From Azospirillum formosense (GTDB lineage Bacteria > Pseudomonadota > Alphaproteobacteria > Azospirillales > Azospirillaceae): a stretch of DNA of 64,000 nt. This document shows, piece by piece, positions 1-11,248 of the stretch (position 1 is its first letter; each line of letters starts with the position of its first letter). Under the pieces are notes generated by a model. It was given only the letters and a program-made list of their open reading frames with translations. It searched no databases and had not been told where the DNA came from. Made by a program: the position numbers and the translations under genes. The DNA is taken from NCBI RefSeq assembly GCF_040500525.1, contig NZ_CP159402.1:1983501-2047500 (forward strand). Direction: 5' to 3'.

Positions 1-1371
1 CGCACCCGGGGCCGCCTGGACGGCGTGCCGAGGCTCAACGGCTTCATGCACGTCGCGCCCTACCCGCTCTACGTCACCTACGGCATCCCGATCGCCGACA
101 TCCGGGCCGTTTGGATGCGCAAGGTCCTGCTCCACGCCGCCTTCACCGTGCCGGCGATGCTGGCCCTGGTCGGCATCACCCTGCTGGCGCTGCGCCGCGC
201 GCAGAGCGAGGTCCGGGCGGTCCGCCACTGGACCGAGGAGGCCCGTGCCCGCGAGTCCCTGGAGAACGCGCTGCGCCAGTCGCAGAAGCTGGAGGCGCTG
301 GGCCAGCTCACCGGGGGCGTCGCCCACGATTTCAACAACCTGCTGACCGCCGCCCTGGCCAACCTGCATCTGATGGAGCGGCACCTGCCGGCGGAGGGGG
401 AACGCTATCTGGACGGAACCCGCGCCGCGCTGGAGCGCGCCCGGACGCTGACCGGGCAGCTCCTCGCCTTCTCGCGCCAGGAGGCGGTGGACCCCAAGGT
501 GGTCGATCTGGGGGATGCGCTGCGGGTCATGGCCGATCTGCTGGAACGCTCCATCCGTGCCGAGATCGCCCTGGATTGGGCCCTTCCCAGCGCCCCGCTG
601 CGGGTCGAGGTGGACCCGGTCCAGCTTGAGCTGGCGGTGTTGAATCTCGTGGTGAACGCCCGCGACGCGATGCCGGAGGGCGGCCGCATCCGCATCGCCG
701 CCCGGCAGGAGGAGACGCCCGAAGGCCCGCTGGCCGTTCTCGAGATCACCGACACCGGCGACGGCATGCCGCCGGAGGTCGCCGCCCGCGCCTTCGAGCC
801 CTTCTTCACCACCAAGCCGCACGGCAAGGGGACGGGGCTGGGCCTGTCGATGGTCTACGGCTTCGCCCGGCAGTCGGGCGGCAACGCCACCATCTCCAGC
901 GCGCCGCGCCGCGGCACGGTCGTCCGCGTCACCCTGCCGGTGTCCGGCCGGGCGCCCGAACCGGAGACGGCGGTGGACGCCGCGGAAGCGGCGCCGGGCG
1001 GTCCCGTGCGCCTGCTGGTGGTCGAGGACAACGCGCTGGTCCTGATGGCCACCGTGGAGGGGCTGACCCAGGAGGGCTTCGAGGTGGTCACCGCCGACCA
1101 CGGCGCCGCCGCTCTGGAGATCCTGGAGCAGGACGCCGCCTTCGACGTGATCGTGACCGACGTGGTGATGCCCTACGGCGTGTCGGGAATCGATCTGGCG
1201 CGGCGGGTCCAGGAGCGCTGGCCCGGCATCCGGGTTCTGCTGATCTCAGGCTACAGCCCCGAATCGCTGAGCGGGCTCAAGGCCGACGCCGCCGTCCTGC
1301 CCAAGCCCTTCACCCCCGACCAGCTCGCCGCCCGCGTCCGCGCCCTGCTGCGAACCGTGAAGACCGCCTGA
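1..1371 (+). CDS. Hybrid sensor histidine kinase/response regulator, 5' end outside window
   Basis: The reading frame is open from base 1, so the start lies upstream; a GTG at 25 is only an internal codon. The visible part begins with the end of an extracytoplasmic sensor domain (possibly Cache-like). A membrane segment (LLHAAFTVPAMLALVGITLL) follows, then a short linker and a HisKA domain with the phospho-acceptor in GVAHDFNNLL at about bases 319-348. The ATPase domain has an N box (NLVVNARDAM), G1 (DTGDGMP), F box (FEPFFTTK) and G2 (GKGTGLGLSM). A C-terminal receiver has VVEDN, the phospho-acceptor Asp in VTDVVMP and the conserved Lys in LPKPF. The protein probably autophosphorylates and passes phosphate to its own receiver or a partner. 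Signal and target cannot be read from the sequence. Confidence 0.9.
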   Translation, partial: RTRGRLDGVPRLNGFMHVAPYPLYVTYGIPIADIRAVWMRKVLLHAAFTVPAMLALVGITLLALRRAQSEVRAVRHWTEEARARESLENALRQSQKLEALGQLTGGVAHDFNNLLTAALANLHLMERHLPAEGERYLDGTRAALERARTLTGQLLAFSRQEAVDPKVVDLGDALRVMADLLERSIRAEIALDWALPSAPLRVEVDPVQLELAVLNLVVNARDAMPEGGRIRIAARQEETPEGPLAVLEITDTGDGMPPEVAARAFEPFFTTKPHGKGTGLGLSMVYGFARQSGGNATISSAPRRGTVVRVTLPVSGRAPEPETAVDAAEAAPGGPVRLLVVEDNALVLMATVEGLTQEGFEVVTADHGAAALEILEQDAAFDVIVTDVVMPYGVSGIDLARRVQERWPGIRVLLISGYSPESLSGLKADAAVLPKPFTPDQLAARVRALLRTVKTA

Positions 1372-1410
1372 CCGAAGACCGGCCGACCCAGGACCAACGG
1401 ACCGGACGGA

Positions 1411-1599
1411 TCAGAGCAGGACGCTGATGAACATCGGCGCCCACAGCACCGCCGACCAGATCAGGCCCAGGAAGATGCCGTGGGTGAGGTCGGTGAAGGT
1501 CGGCTCCGAAAGGCAGTGCATCCGCCAGAACGCTTCGCGGTCGTTCATGCCCTGACGCTGCCCCTGACGCTGCGGGGTGTGGTTCTGAGCGTCCTTCAT
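1411..1599 (-). CDS. Small hypothetical protein with a C-terminal membrane segment (62 aa)
   Basis: The frame is open to 1701 on the minus strand, but the ATG at 1599 is preferred because a GAGGA lies just upstream at good spacing. The product would be 62 residues: a polar Gln-rich N-terminus, a middle part (NDREAFWRMHCLSEPTFTDL) and a hydrophobic C-terminal stretch (IFLGLIWSAVLWAPMFISVLL), long enough for one transmembrane helix. It lies between the kinase end and another small minus-strand gene that has its own terminator, so it is probably transcribed alone. I recognise no family. The good ribosome binding site and the clean hydrophobic tail are the evidence that it is real. Confidence 0.55.
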   Translation of the reverse strand: MKDAQNHTPQRQGQRQGMNDREAFWRMHCLSEPTFTDLTHGIFLGLIWSAVLWAPMFISVLL

Positions 1600-1703
1600 G
1601 GCCGTATCCTCGTTGGGGCCCAAATGGGAAGGAACCGGCGAAGGGCGCCGCGGTTCCGCACCGCAACGGGAACAATGATGGGACGGGAGAGGCACCGCCA
1701 AAA

Positions 1704-1745
1704 AGGAAAAGGCCCCCAGCCCTTTCGGACGGGAGGCCTTCCGGT
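1704..1745 (-). terminator. Rho-independent terminator downstream of the 76-aa gene
   Basis: Read on the minus strand, AAGGCC and GGCCTT arms enclose a GC-rich loop and are followed by TTTTCCTTTTT. It sits directly after the stop codon of the minus-strand gene at 1763-1993. Confidence 0.7.
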
Positions 1746-1762
1746 CGATCGGGATGAGCCGC

Positions 1763-1993
1763 TTACTTGGTGCGGATCATCGGGGTGAGCTGGTCGCCCC
1801 AGTTGCCCGTCGCGTTGTGATAGCGGGCGGTGCGCATCAGCTCGACCGTCACGCCGGCCTCCACGGCCTTGACGACGGCGTCGTTCAGGCGGTGCAGGCT
1901 GTTGGCGAGGACGCGGATGGCGCTCTCCTGCTCGTCCGTGAGGTTCGAACGCTCGTCCGGCGGCGCATCCTGGAAACCCGACTGATTCGTCAT
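1763..1993 (-). CDS. Small hypothetical protein (76 aa)
   Basis: The longer frame opens at 2107, but the ATG at 1993 has a strong ribosome binding site (GGAAGGA) and is chosen. The product is a 76-residue soluble protein, mostly predicted helix (DEQESAIRVLANSLHRLNDAVVKAVEAG), ending in TPMIRTK. It has no membrane segment and no motif I recognise. The gene is followed by a clear intrinsic terminator, so it forms its own short transcript. The helical core might be a dimerising segment, but that is only an inference. Confidence 0.6.
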   Translation of the reverse strand: MTNQSGFQDAPPDERSNLTDEQESAIRVLANSLHRLNDAVVKAVEAGVTVELMRTARYHNATGNWGDQLTPMIRTK

Positions 1994-2374
1994 GCGGCTA
2001 TCCTTCCCTTGTTCTCCGGCCCGGGTCTTGCGGCCCCGGCTCTGCCCTGGTTCACCGGCGCCGTTGCGCCGGCATGGCCGAGTACTGCGCTGCAAACCCG
2101 ACATCAACGTCTTAACACATCACGCGCCGGTAGCAAGGGCGCGGCAAGACAACCTCGTTCGAAAGAGTCATGCCTCCCGCGGCAGAATGCCGCCGCCCGG
2201 TGATGCCGGACGGGGGAAGGGGCGCCGCGCTCTTCAATCGCGCTGCGCTCGACGGACGGCGTTTGATCGGGACGCGCTCCCGGCCTAGCTTGGCGGTTCA
2301 AGGGCAGACGCCGACCGAAGGCGATCGCCGACAAGAAACGATCCGCAGCCGATACAGCAGAGAAAGACAGGACC
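1994..2374. other. Intergenic region between divergent genes
   Basis: This 381-bp gap separates the minus-strand 76-aa gene from the plus-strand dehydrogenase and must hold both promoters. A short hairpin is visible at 2055-2072 (CCGGCGC, loop CGTT, GCGCCGG). I see no confident -35/-10 pair, RNA gene or conserved small ORF. Confidence 0.4.
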
Positions 2375-3256
2375 ATGGCCGACACCGCGACCGATTCCCG
2401 CTCCGTCGCCTTTCTGGGGCTTGGCACCATGGGCTTTCCCATGGCCGGCCACCTGGCCGTCCGGGGCGGCCACCGGGTGACCGTCTTCAACCGCACCGCC
2501 GCCAAGGCCGAGGCCTGGACCGCCCGCTTCGGTGGAACCCGCGCCGCCACCGCGGCCGAGGCCGCCCGCGACGCCGAGGTGGTCTTTCTCTGCGTCGGCG
2601 GCGACGACGACGTGCGGGCGGTGGCCGGCGAGGCGATGACCGCCATGAAGCCCGGCACCATCGTCGCCGACCATTCCACCGTGTCCGCCGCCGTCTCGCG
2701 CGAGATGGCCGAGCTGGCCCGCGCGCGCGGCCTGTTCTTCCTCGACGCGCCGGTGTCCGGCGGGCAGGCCGGGGCGGAGAACGGCGTGCTGACGGTGATG
2801 GTGGGCGGCGACGGCGACGCCTTCGCCCGCGCCCAGCCGCTGATGGCCTGCTACGGCCGCTCCGTCACCCACATGGGGCCGGCGGGCGCCGGCCAGCTGA
2901 CCAAGATGGTCAACCAGATCTGCATCGCCGGCCTTCTGCAGGGGCTGGCCGAGGGCATGGCCTTCGCGCAGAAGGCCGGGCTGGACGGCCACAAGGTCGT
3001 GGACGTGATCGGGAAGGGGGCCGCCCAGTCCTGGCAGATGGACAACCGCGCCAAGACGATGCTGGACGGCAAGTTCGACTTCGGCTTCGCCGTGGACTGG
3101 ATGCGCAAGGACCTGGGCATCGTCCTGGACGAGGCCCGCAACAACGGCGCCAGCCTGCCCGTCACCGCCCTGGTGGACCAGTTCTACGCCGAGGTGCAGG
3201 GGATGGGCGGCAACCGGCTGGACACCTCCAGCCTGATGACGCGCCTGACGCGCTGA
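2375..3256 (+). CDS. 3-hydroxyisobutyrate dehydrogenase-family NAD(P)-dependent oxidoreductase
   Basis: This 293-residue protein has the size and layout of the beta-hydroxyacid dehydrogenase family (MmsB, GarR/GlxR, GHBDH). The N-terminal Rossmann fold has the glycine-rich loop FLGLGTMGFPMAGHL. The substrate-binding signature DAPVSGGQAGAENG is at about residues 126-139. The catalytic Lys lies in GQLTKMVNQ, at about residue 175. The C-terminal all-helical domain is complete. Such enzymes oxidise or reduce short 3-hydroxy acids such as 3-hydroxyisobutyrate or tartronate semialdehyde. The convergent neighbour is a glycolate/D-lactate-type flavoprotein, so a role in C2/C3 hydroxyacid metabolism is possible, but the substrate cannot be fixed from sequence. 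The ATG at 2375 follows AGGA at short distance. Confidence 0.88.
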   Translation: MADTATDSRSVAFLGLGTMGFPMAGHLAVRGGHRVTVFNRTAAKAEAWTARFGGTRAATAAEAARDAEVVFLCVGGDDDVRAVAGEAMTAMKPGTIVADHSTVSAAVSREMAELARARGLFFLDAPVSGGQAGAENGVLTVMVGGDGDAFARAQPLMACYGRSVTHMGPAGAGQLTKMVNQICIAGLLQGLAEGMAFAQKAGLDGHKVVDVIGKGAAQSWQMDNRAKTMLDGKFDFGFAVDWMRKDLGIVLDEARNNGASLPVTALVDQFYAEVQGMGGNRLDTSSLMTRLTR

Positions 3257-3268
3257 GCGGAACGCAAT

Positions 3269-3294
3269 GGGGAGCGCCGCGGCGCTCCCCCTTC
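3269..3294 (+). terminator. Bidirectional hairpin terminator between convergent genes
   Basis: A 22-nt perfect palindrome (GGGGAGCGCCG/CGGCGCTCCCC) at 3269-3290 lies between the stop codons of the dehydrogenase and the convergent flavoprotein. The T-tract is short on both sides, so it is a likely but not classical terminator. Confidence 0.6.
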
Positions 3295-3301
3295 ACCGTC
3301 C

Positions 3302-4705
3302 TCAGATGCGGACGACCTTGCCGGGGTTCATCCGGTTGTCCGGGTCGAAGGCGCGCTTCAGCTCGCCCATCACGGCGAAGGCGTCGCCAGCCTCCTTCTC
3401 CAGGAACTCCATCTTGCCGTAGCCGATGCCATGCTCGCCGGTGCAGGTGCCGCCCATGGCCAGCGCCCGGTCGACCATGCGGTCGTTCAGGCGCTTGGCC
3501 TCGGCCAGCTCCTCGGGCTTGTCGGGATCGATGACGTAGACGAGGTGGAAGTTGCCGTCGCCGACATGGCCGACCAGCGGGGCCAGCATCGAGGATTCGG
3601 CGATGTCCTTCTTGGTCTCCAGGATGCAGTCGGCCAGCCGCGAGATCGGCACGCAGACGTCGGTCGGCCAGCCCTTGGAGCCGGGACGCAGCGCCAGCGC
3701 CGCGTAATAGCCGTCGTGACGGGCCTGCCAGAGCTTGGAGCGGTCCTCCGGACGGGTCGCCCAGGTGAACTCGGTGCCGCCATTCTCCGCGGCGATGGCC
3801 GAGACCATCTCCGCCTGCTCCTTCACCCCGGCGGCGGTGCCGTGGAACTCGAAGAACAGGGTCGGGGCGACCTTGTAGTCCAGCTTGGAATACTTGTTCA
3901 CCGCGTCCATCTGGACCTCGTCCAGCAGCTCGATGCGGGCGACGGGGATGCCGGACTGGATGGTCTGGATCACCGTGTCCACGGCGCCGCGGATGTCGTT
4001 GAACGGGCAGACCGCCGCCGAAATCGCCTCAGGGATGCCGTAGAGGCGCAGCGTCACCTCGGTGATGATGCCGAGCGTGCCCTCCGCCCCGACGAACAGG
4101 CGGGTCAGGTCATAGCCGGCGGCGGACTTGCGGGCGCGCCCGCCGGTCTTGATGATCCGGCCGTCGGCCAGCACCACGGTCAGCCCCAGCACGTTCTCGC
4201 GCATGGTGCCGTAGCGCACGGCGTTGGTGCCGCTGGCGCGGGTGGAGGCCATGCCGCCCAGCGAGGCGTCGGCGCCGGGATCGATGGGGAAGAACAGGCC
4301 GGTGTCGCGCAGATGCTCGTTGAGCTGCTTGCGGGTCACGCCGGCCTGGACGGTGACGTCGAGGTCCTCCGGGCTGACGCGCAGAACCTCCTTCATGGTC
4401 GACACGTCGATGCAGATGCCGCCGGCCAGCGCCGCGACGCCACCCTCCAGCGAGGTGCCGGTGCCGAAGGGAATGATCGGCAGCTTGTGCTTCGCGCAGA
4501 GCTTGACGATGGCGCTGACCTCCTCGGTGGAGGCGGCGAAGGCGACGCCGTCGGGCGGGAAATTGGGGTGGTAGGACTCGTCCTTGCCGTGATGCTCGCG
4601 CACCGCCGCGGCGGTGGTGAAGCGGTCCCCAAGCAGGGCCTTGAACTCGGCCTTCATCTCGTCGGTGAAGGCGACGCGAGGCTGGGCGGCGGGTACGGCG
4701 GTCAT
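3302..4705 (-). CDS. FAD-binding oxidoreductase, D-lactate dehydrogenase/GlcD type
   Basis: The 467-residue flavoprotein belongs to the VAO/PCMH family with a C-terminal FAD-oxidase cap. The FAD pyrophosphate loop is seen in IPFGTGTSLEGG and PGADASLGGM, followed by ASGTNAVRYGTMRENVLGL. The C-terminal domain has the metal/substrate motif HVGDGNFH and the signature CTGEHGIGYGK. These enzymes oxidise D-2-hydroxy acids (D-lactate or glycolate) and pass electrons to cytochrome c or quinones. No GlcE/GlcF partner genes are adjacent, which favours a stand-alone D-lactate dehydrogenase (cytochrome) type over the three-subunit glycolate oxidase. The ATG at 4705 has GGGGAGA upstream. Confidence 0.88.
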   Translation of the reverse strand: MTAVPAAQPRVAFTDEMKAEFKALLGDRFTTAAAVREHHGKDESYHPNFPPDGVAFAASTEEVSAIVKLCAKHKLPIIPFGTGTSLEGGVAALAGGICIDVSTMKEVLRVSPEDLDVTVQAGVTRKQLNEHLRDTGLFFPIDPGADASLGGMASTRASGTNAVRYGTMRENVLGLTVVLADGRIIKTGGRARKSAAGYDLTRLFVGAEGTLGIITEVTLRLYGIPEAISAAVCPFNDIRGAVDTVIQTIQSGIPVARIELLDEVQMDAVNKYSKLDYKVAPTLFFEFHGTAAGVKEQAEMVSAIAAENGGTEFTWATRPEDRSKLWQARHDGYYAALALRPGSKGWPTDVCVPISRLADCILETKKDIAESSMLAPLVGHVGDGNFHLVYVIDPDKPEELAEAKRLNDRMVDRALAMGGTCTGEHGIGYGKMEFLEKEAGDAFAVMGELKRAFDPDNRMNPGKVVRI

Positions 4706-4829
4706 GGACGAATCTCCCCGGGGGTCCTTTTGGCACGAAGCCGTGCGGTGGTAGGACCGGAGAAGCTAAGCCCCGCCGCCTGCGCAGACAAGCGACTCGC
4801 GCGCATGGGTGGGGGGCATGCGCTTAAGT

Positions 4830-5026
4830 CCCTCTCCCGCCTCTCGCGCCCGCATGCGGGCGCTGACGGCGTCAGGCGGCCTTTGGCCGCCGAAAGCCCC
4901 GGGAGAGGGTGGCGCCGAAGGCGCCGGGTGAGGGTCGTTCGAGGATCAAACACCGATCCTTGCCTGTACCCTCACCCTTCCCGCGCGTTGCGCGGGCCCC
5001 TTCCCTCCCCCGGGGCGGGGGAGGGA
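4830..5026. repeat. Nested inverted-repeat element (about 200 bp)
   Basis: The gap between the flavoprotein start and the oxoprolinase end is nearly filled by complementary arms. The outer pair is CCCTCTCCCG (4830-4839) with CGGGAGAGGG (4900-4909). It encloses the palindrome GCGCCCGCATGCGGGCGC (4846-4863), TGACGGCGTCA and GGCGGCC/GGCCGCC. A GGCGCC-GAA-GGCGCC hairpin follows. A second outer pair GGGTGAGGGT (4926-4935) with ACCCTCACCC (4968-4977) encloses AGGATC/GATCCT. CCGCGCG/GCGCGGG and CCCTCCCCCG/CGGGGGAGGG close the element. It looks like a composite REP-like dispersed repeat and may also act as a terminator for the oxoprolinase. Confidence 0.65.
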
Positions 5027-5034
5027 TTCCCCTC

Positions 5035-8643
<3,609 letters not shown>

Positions 8644-8811
8644 ACCCCACTCCCTGATGTTTCCGATTTCCGGGGAGTGTGACGATACGCCGCCGCAGGT
8701 CAAGCCGGGGAGTGCAAATGCGGAGAGGCGCAACGAAGCGACGAGAACTTGTCTCAAGACATGCAATCATGCGATACACGACACGCTGCACCGTAGCAGA
8801 GGCCTGCTCAG

Positions 8812-9363
8812 ATGACCGCGCCATCCTCGTTAAAAGAACATGAGATTGATGAATTCGTCTTATGGCCGGTTTTCGCAGCAGCTCTCACCGCCGCCCTCGC
8901 CATAGCGGTCGGGGCCTCGTCTTTTTCTCTCATCTTTATTGCGATTTTTGTCTTACCGTTATTCTTTACTACTGTATATTCATCAGTATTTTCCATTACA
9001 TACGCTTTAAAATGCCAATGGCGTAGGGCGGTTTCCTTAGGCCTCCTCCCACTGTTCATTGCAGGAATATTCATATTCCCACAAACCGTTGGCGGTTCAC
9101 TGGTTCTACTCGGCCAATCGGTCCGATTTCAAGCGAACCTACCCAGTTATGAATTGGAGATCGCAAAGCTTCCAAACAATGGGAAACGCTTGGTCACGTT
9201 TTCATGGGACGGCTTTGCGGGTTATGCAACAATCCTTATATACGATGAAAGTGACGAATTATCGAAACCCCTCCACGAGGTGGATGATATTAGAAGGGAC
9301 ATTATTCGAGAATGTATAATAACGCCATATCGTGGCCATTATTATTGGTGCAACACGAAATAA
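8812..9363 (+). CDS. AT-rich orphan membrane protein (183 aa), unknown function
   Basis: This gene differs sharply from its neighbours. Its third positions are rich in A and T, with many TTA, ATA and AAT codons that are rare elsewhere in the window. The protein has two hydrophobic segments near the N-terminus (about residues 17-65), a third at about 75-100 (LGLLPLFIAGIFIFPQTVGG), and then about 80 polar residues (DGFAGYATILIYDESDEL) ending in YYWCNTK. The tail would face the periplasm if the N-terminus is inside. I recognise no family. It stands alone, divergent from the oxoprolinase and convergent with the acetyltransferase gene. Its composition suggests recent acquisition. Confidence 0.7.
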   Translation: MTAPSSLKEHEIDEFVLWPVFAAALTAALAIAVGASSFSLIFIAIFVLPLFFTTVYSSVFSITYALKCQWRRAVSLGLLPLFIAGIFIFPQTVGGSLVLLGQSVRFQANLPSYELEIAKLPNNGKRLVTFSWDGFAGYATILIYDESDELSKPLHEVDDIRRDIIRECIITPYRGHYYWCNTK

Positions 9364-9414
9364 TGTTCAAATATTCAGAGCTATTCACGAATCCCGCCTG
9401 ATTACAGAGCCAAC

Positions 9415-9972
9415 CTAAGCGGCAACCTTCAGAACGGCCGGAAGGCTGTCCAGCACGGCGTTCACAGCCCCCGCCCCATCCTCGAACGCCTCCAGCGCCA
9501 GCGAAACCTGGGAGGGCCGCGGCAGATCGAAGGTGATGGCGAACTCCCCGCCGTCGCGCTCCATCGTTCCGCCGAAGCGGCGCGACAGGGCGCGCATGCG
9601 GGTGTTGTCGGACAGGCACATCAGGTGGACCTGCCGGATGCCCCGGTTGGCTGCGATGGACAGCGAGCGGCGGACCAGGGTGGAGCCGACGCCCCGCCCC
9701 TGAAACCCCGTCTCGACGCTGATCGCCAGTTCCGCGGCACCCGGCCACAGCAGCCGGTCGAAGCACAGCTCCACCGCGCCGCGCAGTTCGCCGCGGTCGA
9801 ACAGGCCGAGCAGCGTGGTCCGCGTCCAGTCGAGCGACTCGCAATGCTTGATAATGACGTCGTCGGAGACGGTGCCGGTGAAGCGGGCGTAGCGGTCCGC
9901 CTTGTCCAGCCCCAGCAGATGCGCGCGGTATTGGCCGCGCTCGGTGGGGAGAAGCTTGCGGATGGCGGACAT
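9415..9972 (-). CDS. GNAT-family N-acetyltransferase
   Basis: The protein has a GNAT fold with a clear acetyl-CoA pyrophosphate-binding loop (FQGRGVGSTLVRRSL) and the following strand-helix pair (LMCLSDNTRMRALSRRFGG). The N-terminal part (YRAHLLGLDKADRYARFTG) resembles a common alphaproteobacterial group of stand-alone acetyltransferases. It would transfer acetyl from acetyl-CoA to an unknown amine. The start is uncertain: ATG 9972 (185 aa, weak GAG upstream) is chosen because homology to the fold begins there; ATG 10005 in the same frame would add 11 residues. The gene is monocistronic and convergent with the AT-rich orphan. Confidence 0.8.
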   Translation of the reverse strand: MSAIRKLLPTERGQYRAHLLGLDKADRYARFTGTVSDDVIIKHCESLDWTRTTLLGLFDRGELRGAVELCFDRLLWPGAAELAISVETGFQGRGVGSTLVRRSLSIAANRGIRQVHLMCLSDNTRMRALSRRFGGTMERDGGEFAITFDLPRPSQVSLALEAFEDGAGAVNAVLDSLPAVLKVAA

Positions 9973-10295
9973 GGGGGGACTCGTGGCGCTGGTGATTCGG
10001 GACATCGCACCGCTTCGCGTCGTCCGCTTCCCCATCGGCGGCCCGGATCGGCCGTCCTCTTTTGTTGCGGCGCAACATGGAGAAGACGGGAACCAAGGGC
10101 AAGCCCCCCTGGCAACGACGGCACAACTCTGTTGCAGCGCAGCAACATCCCGCCCCGCCGGAAAATCCCAAACCTCCAACGGATGAAAAGGGCGCGGAGC
10201 GCGAAGATGCTGGTAATCAACGAAAAAGTATGGGGCCGGTTGGCGCGGTGCCGGACTGCCGGTATGCTGCTCCCTCGGGCGAAAGGCGGATAAAA

Positions 10296-11033
10296 ATGAG
10301 CATCTGGGGCAGCGTCCTGGGCGGGGCGGCCGGTTTCACCATCGGCGGCCCGATCGGGGGCCTGATCGGCTTGGCCGCCGGCTACGCCGTGGGGCGCGGC
10401 ATTCGCGGCCTGTGCGGCCCGGCGGACGCCACCAAGTCCATCGCCTTTACCATCGGCGTGATCGCCCTGTCGGCGAAGATGGCCCGCGCCGACGGCGTGG
10501 TGAAGCGGGTGGAGGTGGACACCTTCAAGCGCCTGTTCCGCGTCCCGCCGGAGGAGCTGGACACGGTGGGCCACGTCTTCGACCTCGCCCGCAAGGACAC
10601 CCACGGCTTCGAGGAATACGCCCAGCAGATTGCCGGCCTGTTCGAGGACCGCCGCGCCGTCTTGGAGGAACTGCTCGACAGCCTGCTGGCCATCGCCGAG
10701 GCCGACGACGAGCTGCACGAGACCGAAGTCGAGTATCTGCGCACGGTCGCCCACATTTTCGGCTTCACCGACGAGGAGTTCGAGCGCATCGTCGCCGGCC
10801 ACCACATCGCCGGCACGCCCAACGAGACCGATCCCTACGGCGTGCTCGGCGTCTCCCGCCGGGCCAGCGACGAGGCGATCAAGGCCGCGCACCGCCGTCT
10901 GGTGCGCGAGCATCACCCGGACGTGCTGATCGCCCAGGGCATGCCCCAGGAGTTCGTGGATCTGGCGACGCAGAAGGTCGCCGCCATCAACGCCGCCTTC
11001 GACCGGATCGAGAAGGAGCGCGGGCGCGGGTGA
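10296..11033 (+). CDS. DjlA-like membrane co-chaperone (TerB + DnaJ domains)
   Basis: The 245-residue protein starts with a Gly-rich hydrophobic segment (WGSVLGGAAGFTIGGPIGG onward), likely a single membrane anchor. A helical TerB-like domain follows at about residues 45-165 (ALSAKMARADGVVKRVE, AIAEADDELHETE). A C-terminal J domain at about 178-245 has DPYGVLGVSRRASDEAIK and the essential HPD tripeptide in REHHPDVL. This architecture matches DjlA-type co-chaperones, which stimulate DnaK ATPase at the inner membrane. The frame extends upstream to 10062, but ATG 10296 follows AAAGGCGG and begins at the hydrophobic anchor. It lies close to the ABC-F gene but is separated from it by a palindromic element. 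Confidence 0.85.
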   Translation: MSIWGSVLGGAAGFTIGGPIGGLIGLAAGYAVGRGIRGLCGPADATKSIAFTIGVIALSAKMARADGVVKRVEVDTFKRLFRVPPEELDTVGHVFDLARKDTHGFEEYAQQIAGLFEDRRAVLEELLDSLLAIAEADDELHETEVEYLRTVAHIFGFTDEEFERIVAGHHIAGTPNETDPYGVLGVSRRASDEAIKAAHRRLVREHHPDVLIAQGMPQEFVDLATQKVAAINAAFDRIEKERGRG

Positions 11034-11060
11034 GAGGTGGTTTCGTCGCCCCCTCCCCAT

Positions 11061-11115
11061 CTCCCCCCGCTTCGCAGGGGGAGGAGCCATTCCGTCCCCT
11101 GCGAAGCGGGGGGAG
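11061..11115. repeat. 20-bp perfect inverted repeat, palindromic element
   Basis: CTCCCCCCGCTTCGCAGGGG (11061-11080) is followed after 15 bp by its exact reverse complement (11096-11115). It sits between the DjlA-like and ABC-F genes. It could form a strong hairpin and end transcription although no T-tract follows. It resembles other C-rich/G-rich palindromes in this window. Confidence 0.6.
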
Positions 11116-11248
11116 GGTTCGGGTGGGGGCCCGACGGAACCACGCCTTCGTCCCTCCCGACGCATCCCCGCCCCGGCGCAATCGGGTGTCGCGGGCCTGC
11201 GGACCGCACGCTATATAAGCACACCTCCGCACACCGTATCGTTGGGTC

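Noticed and set aside
4830..5026. CRISPR-like array
   Set aside because: The repeats are inverted and of different lengths, not direct repeats with equal spacers, and no cas gene is present.
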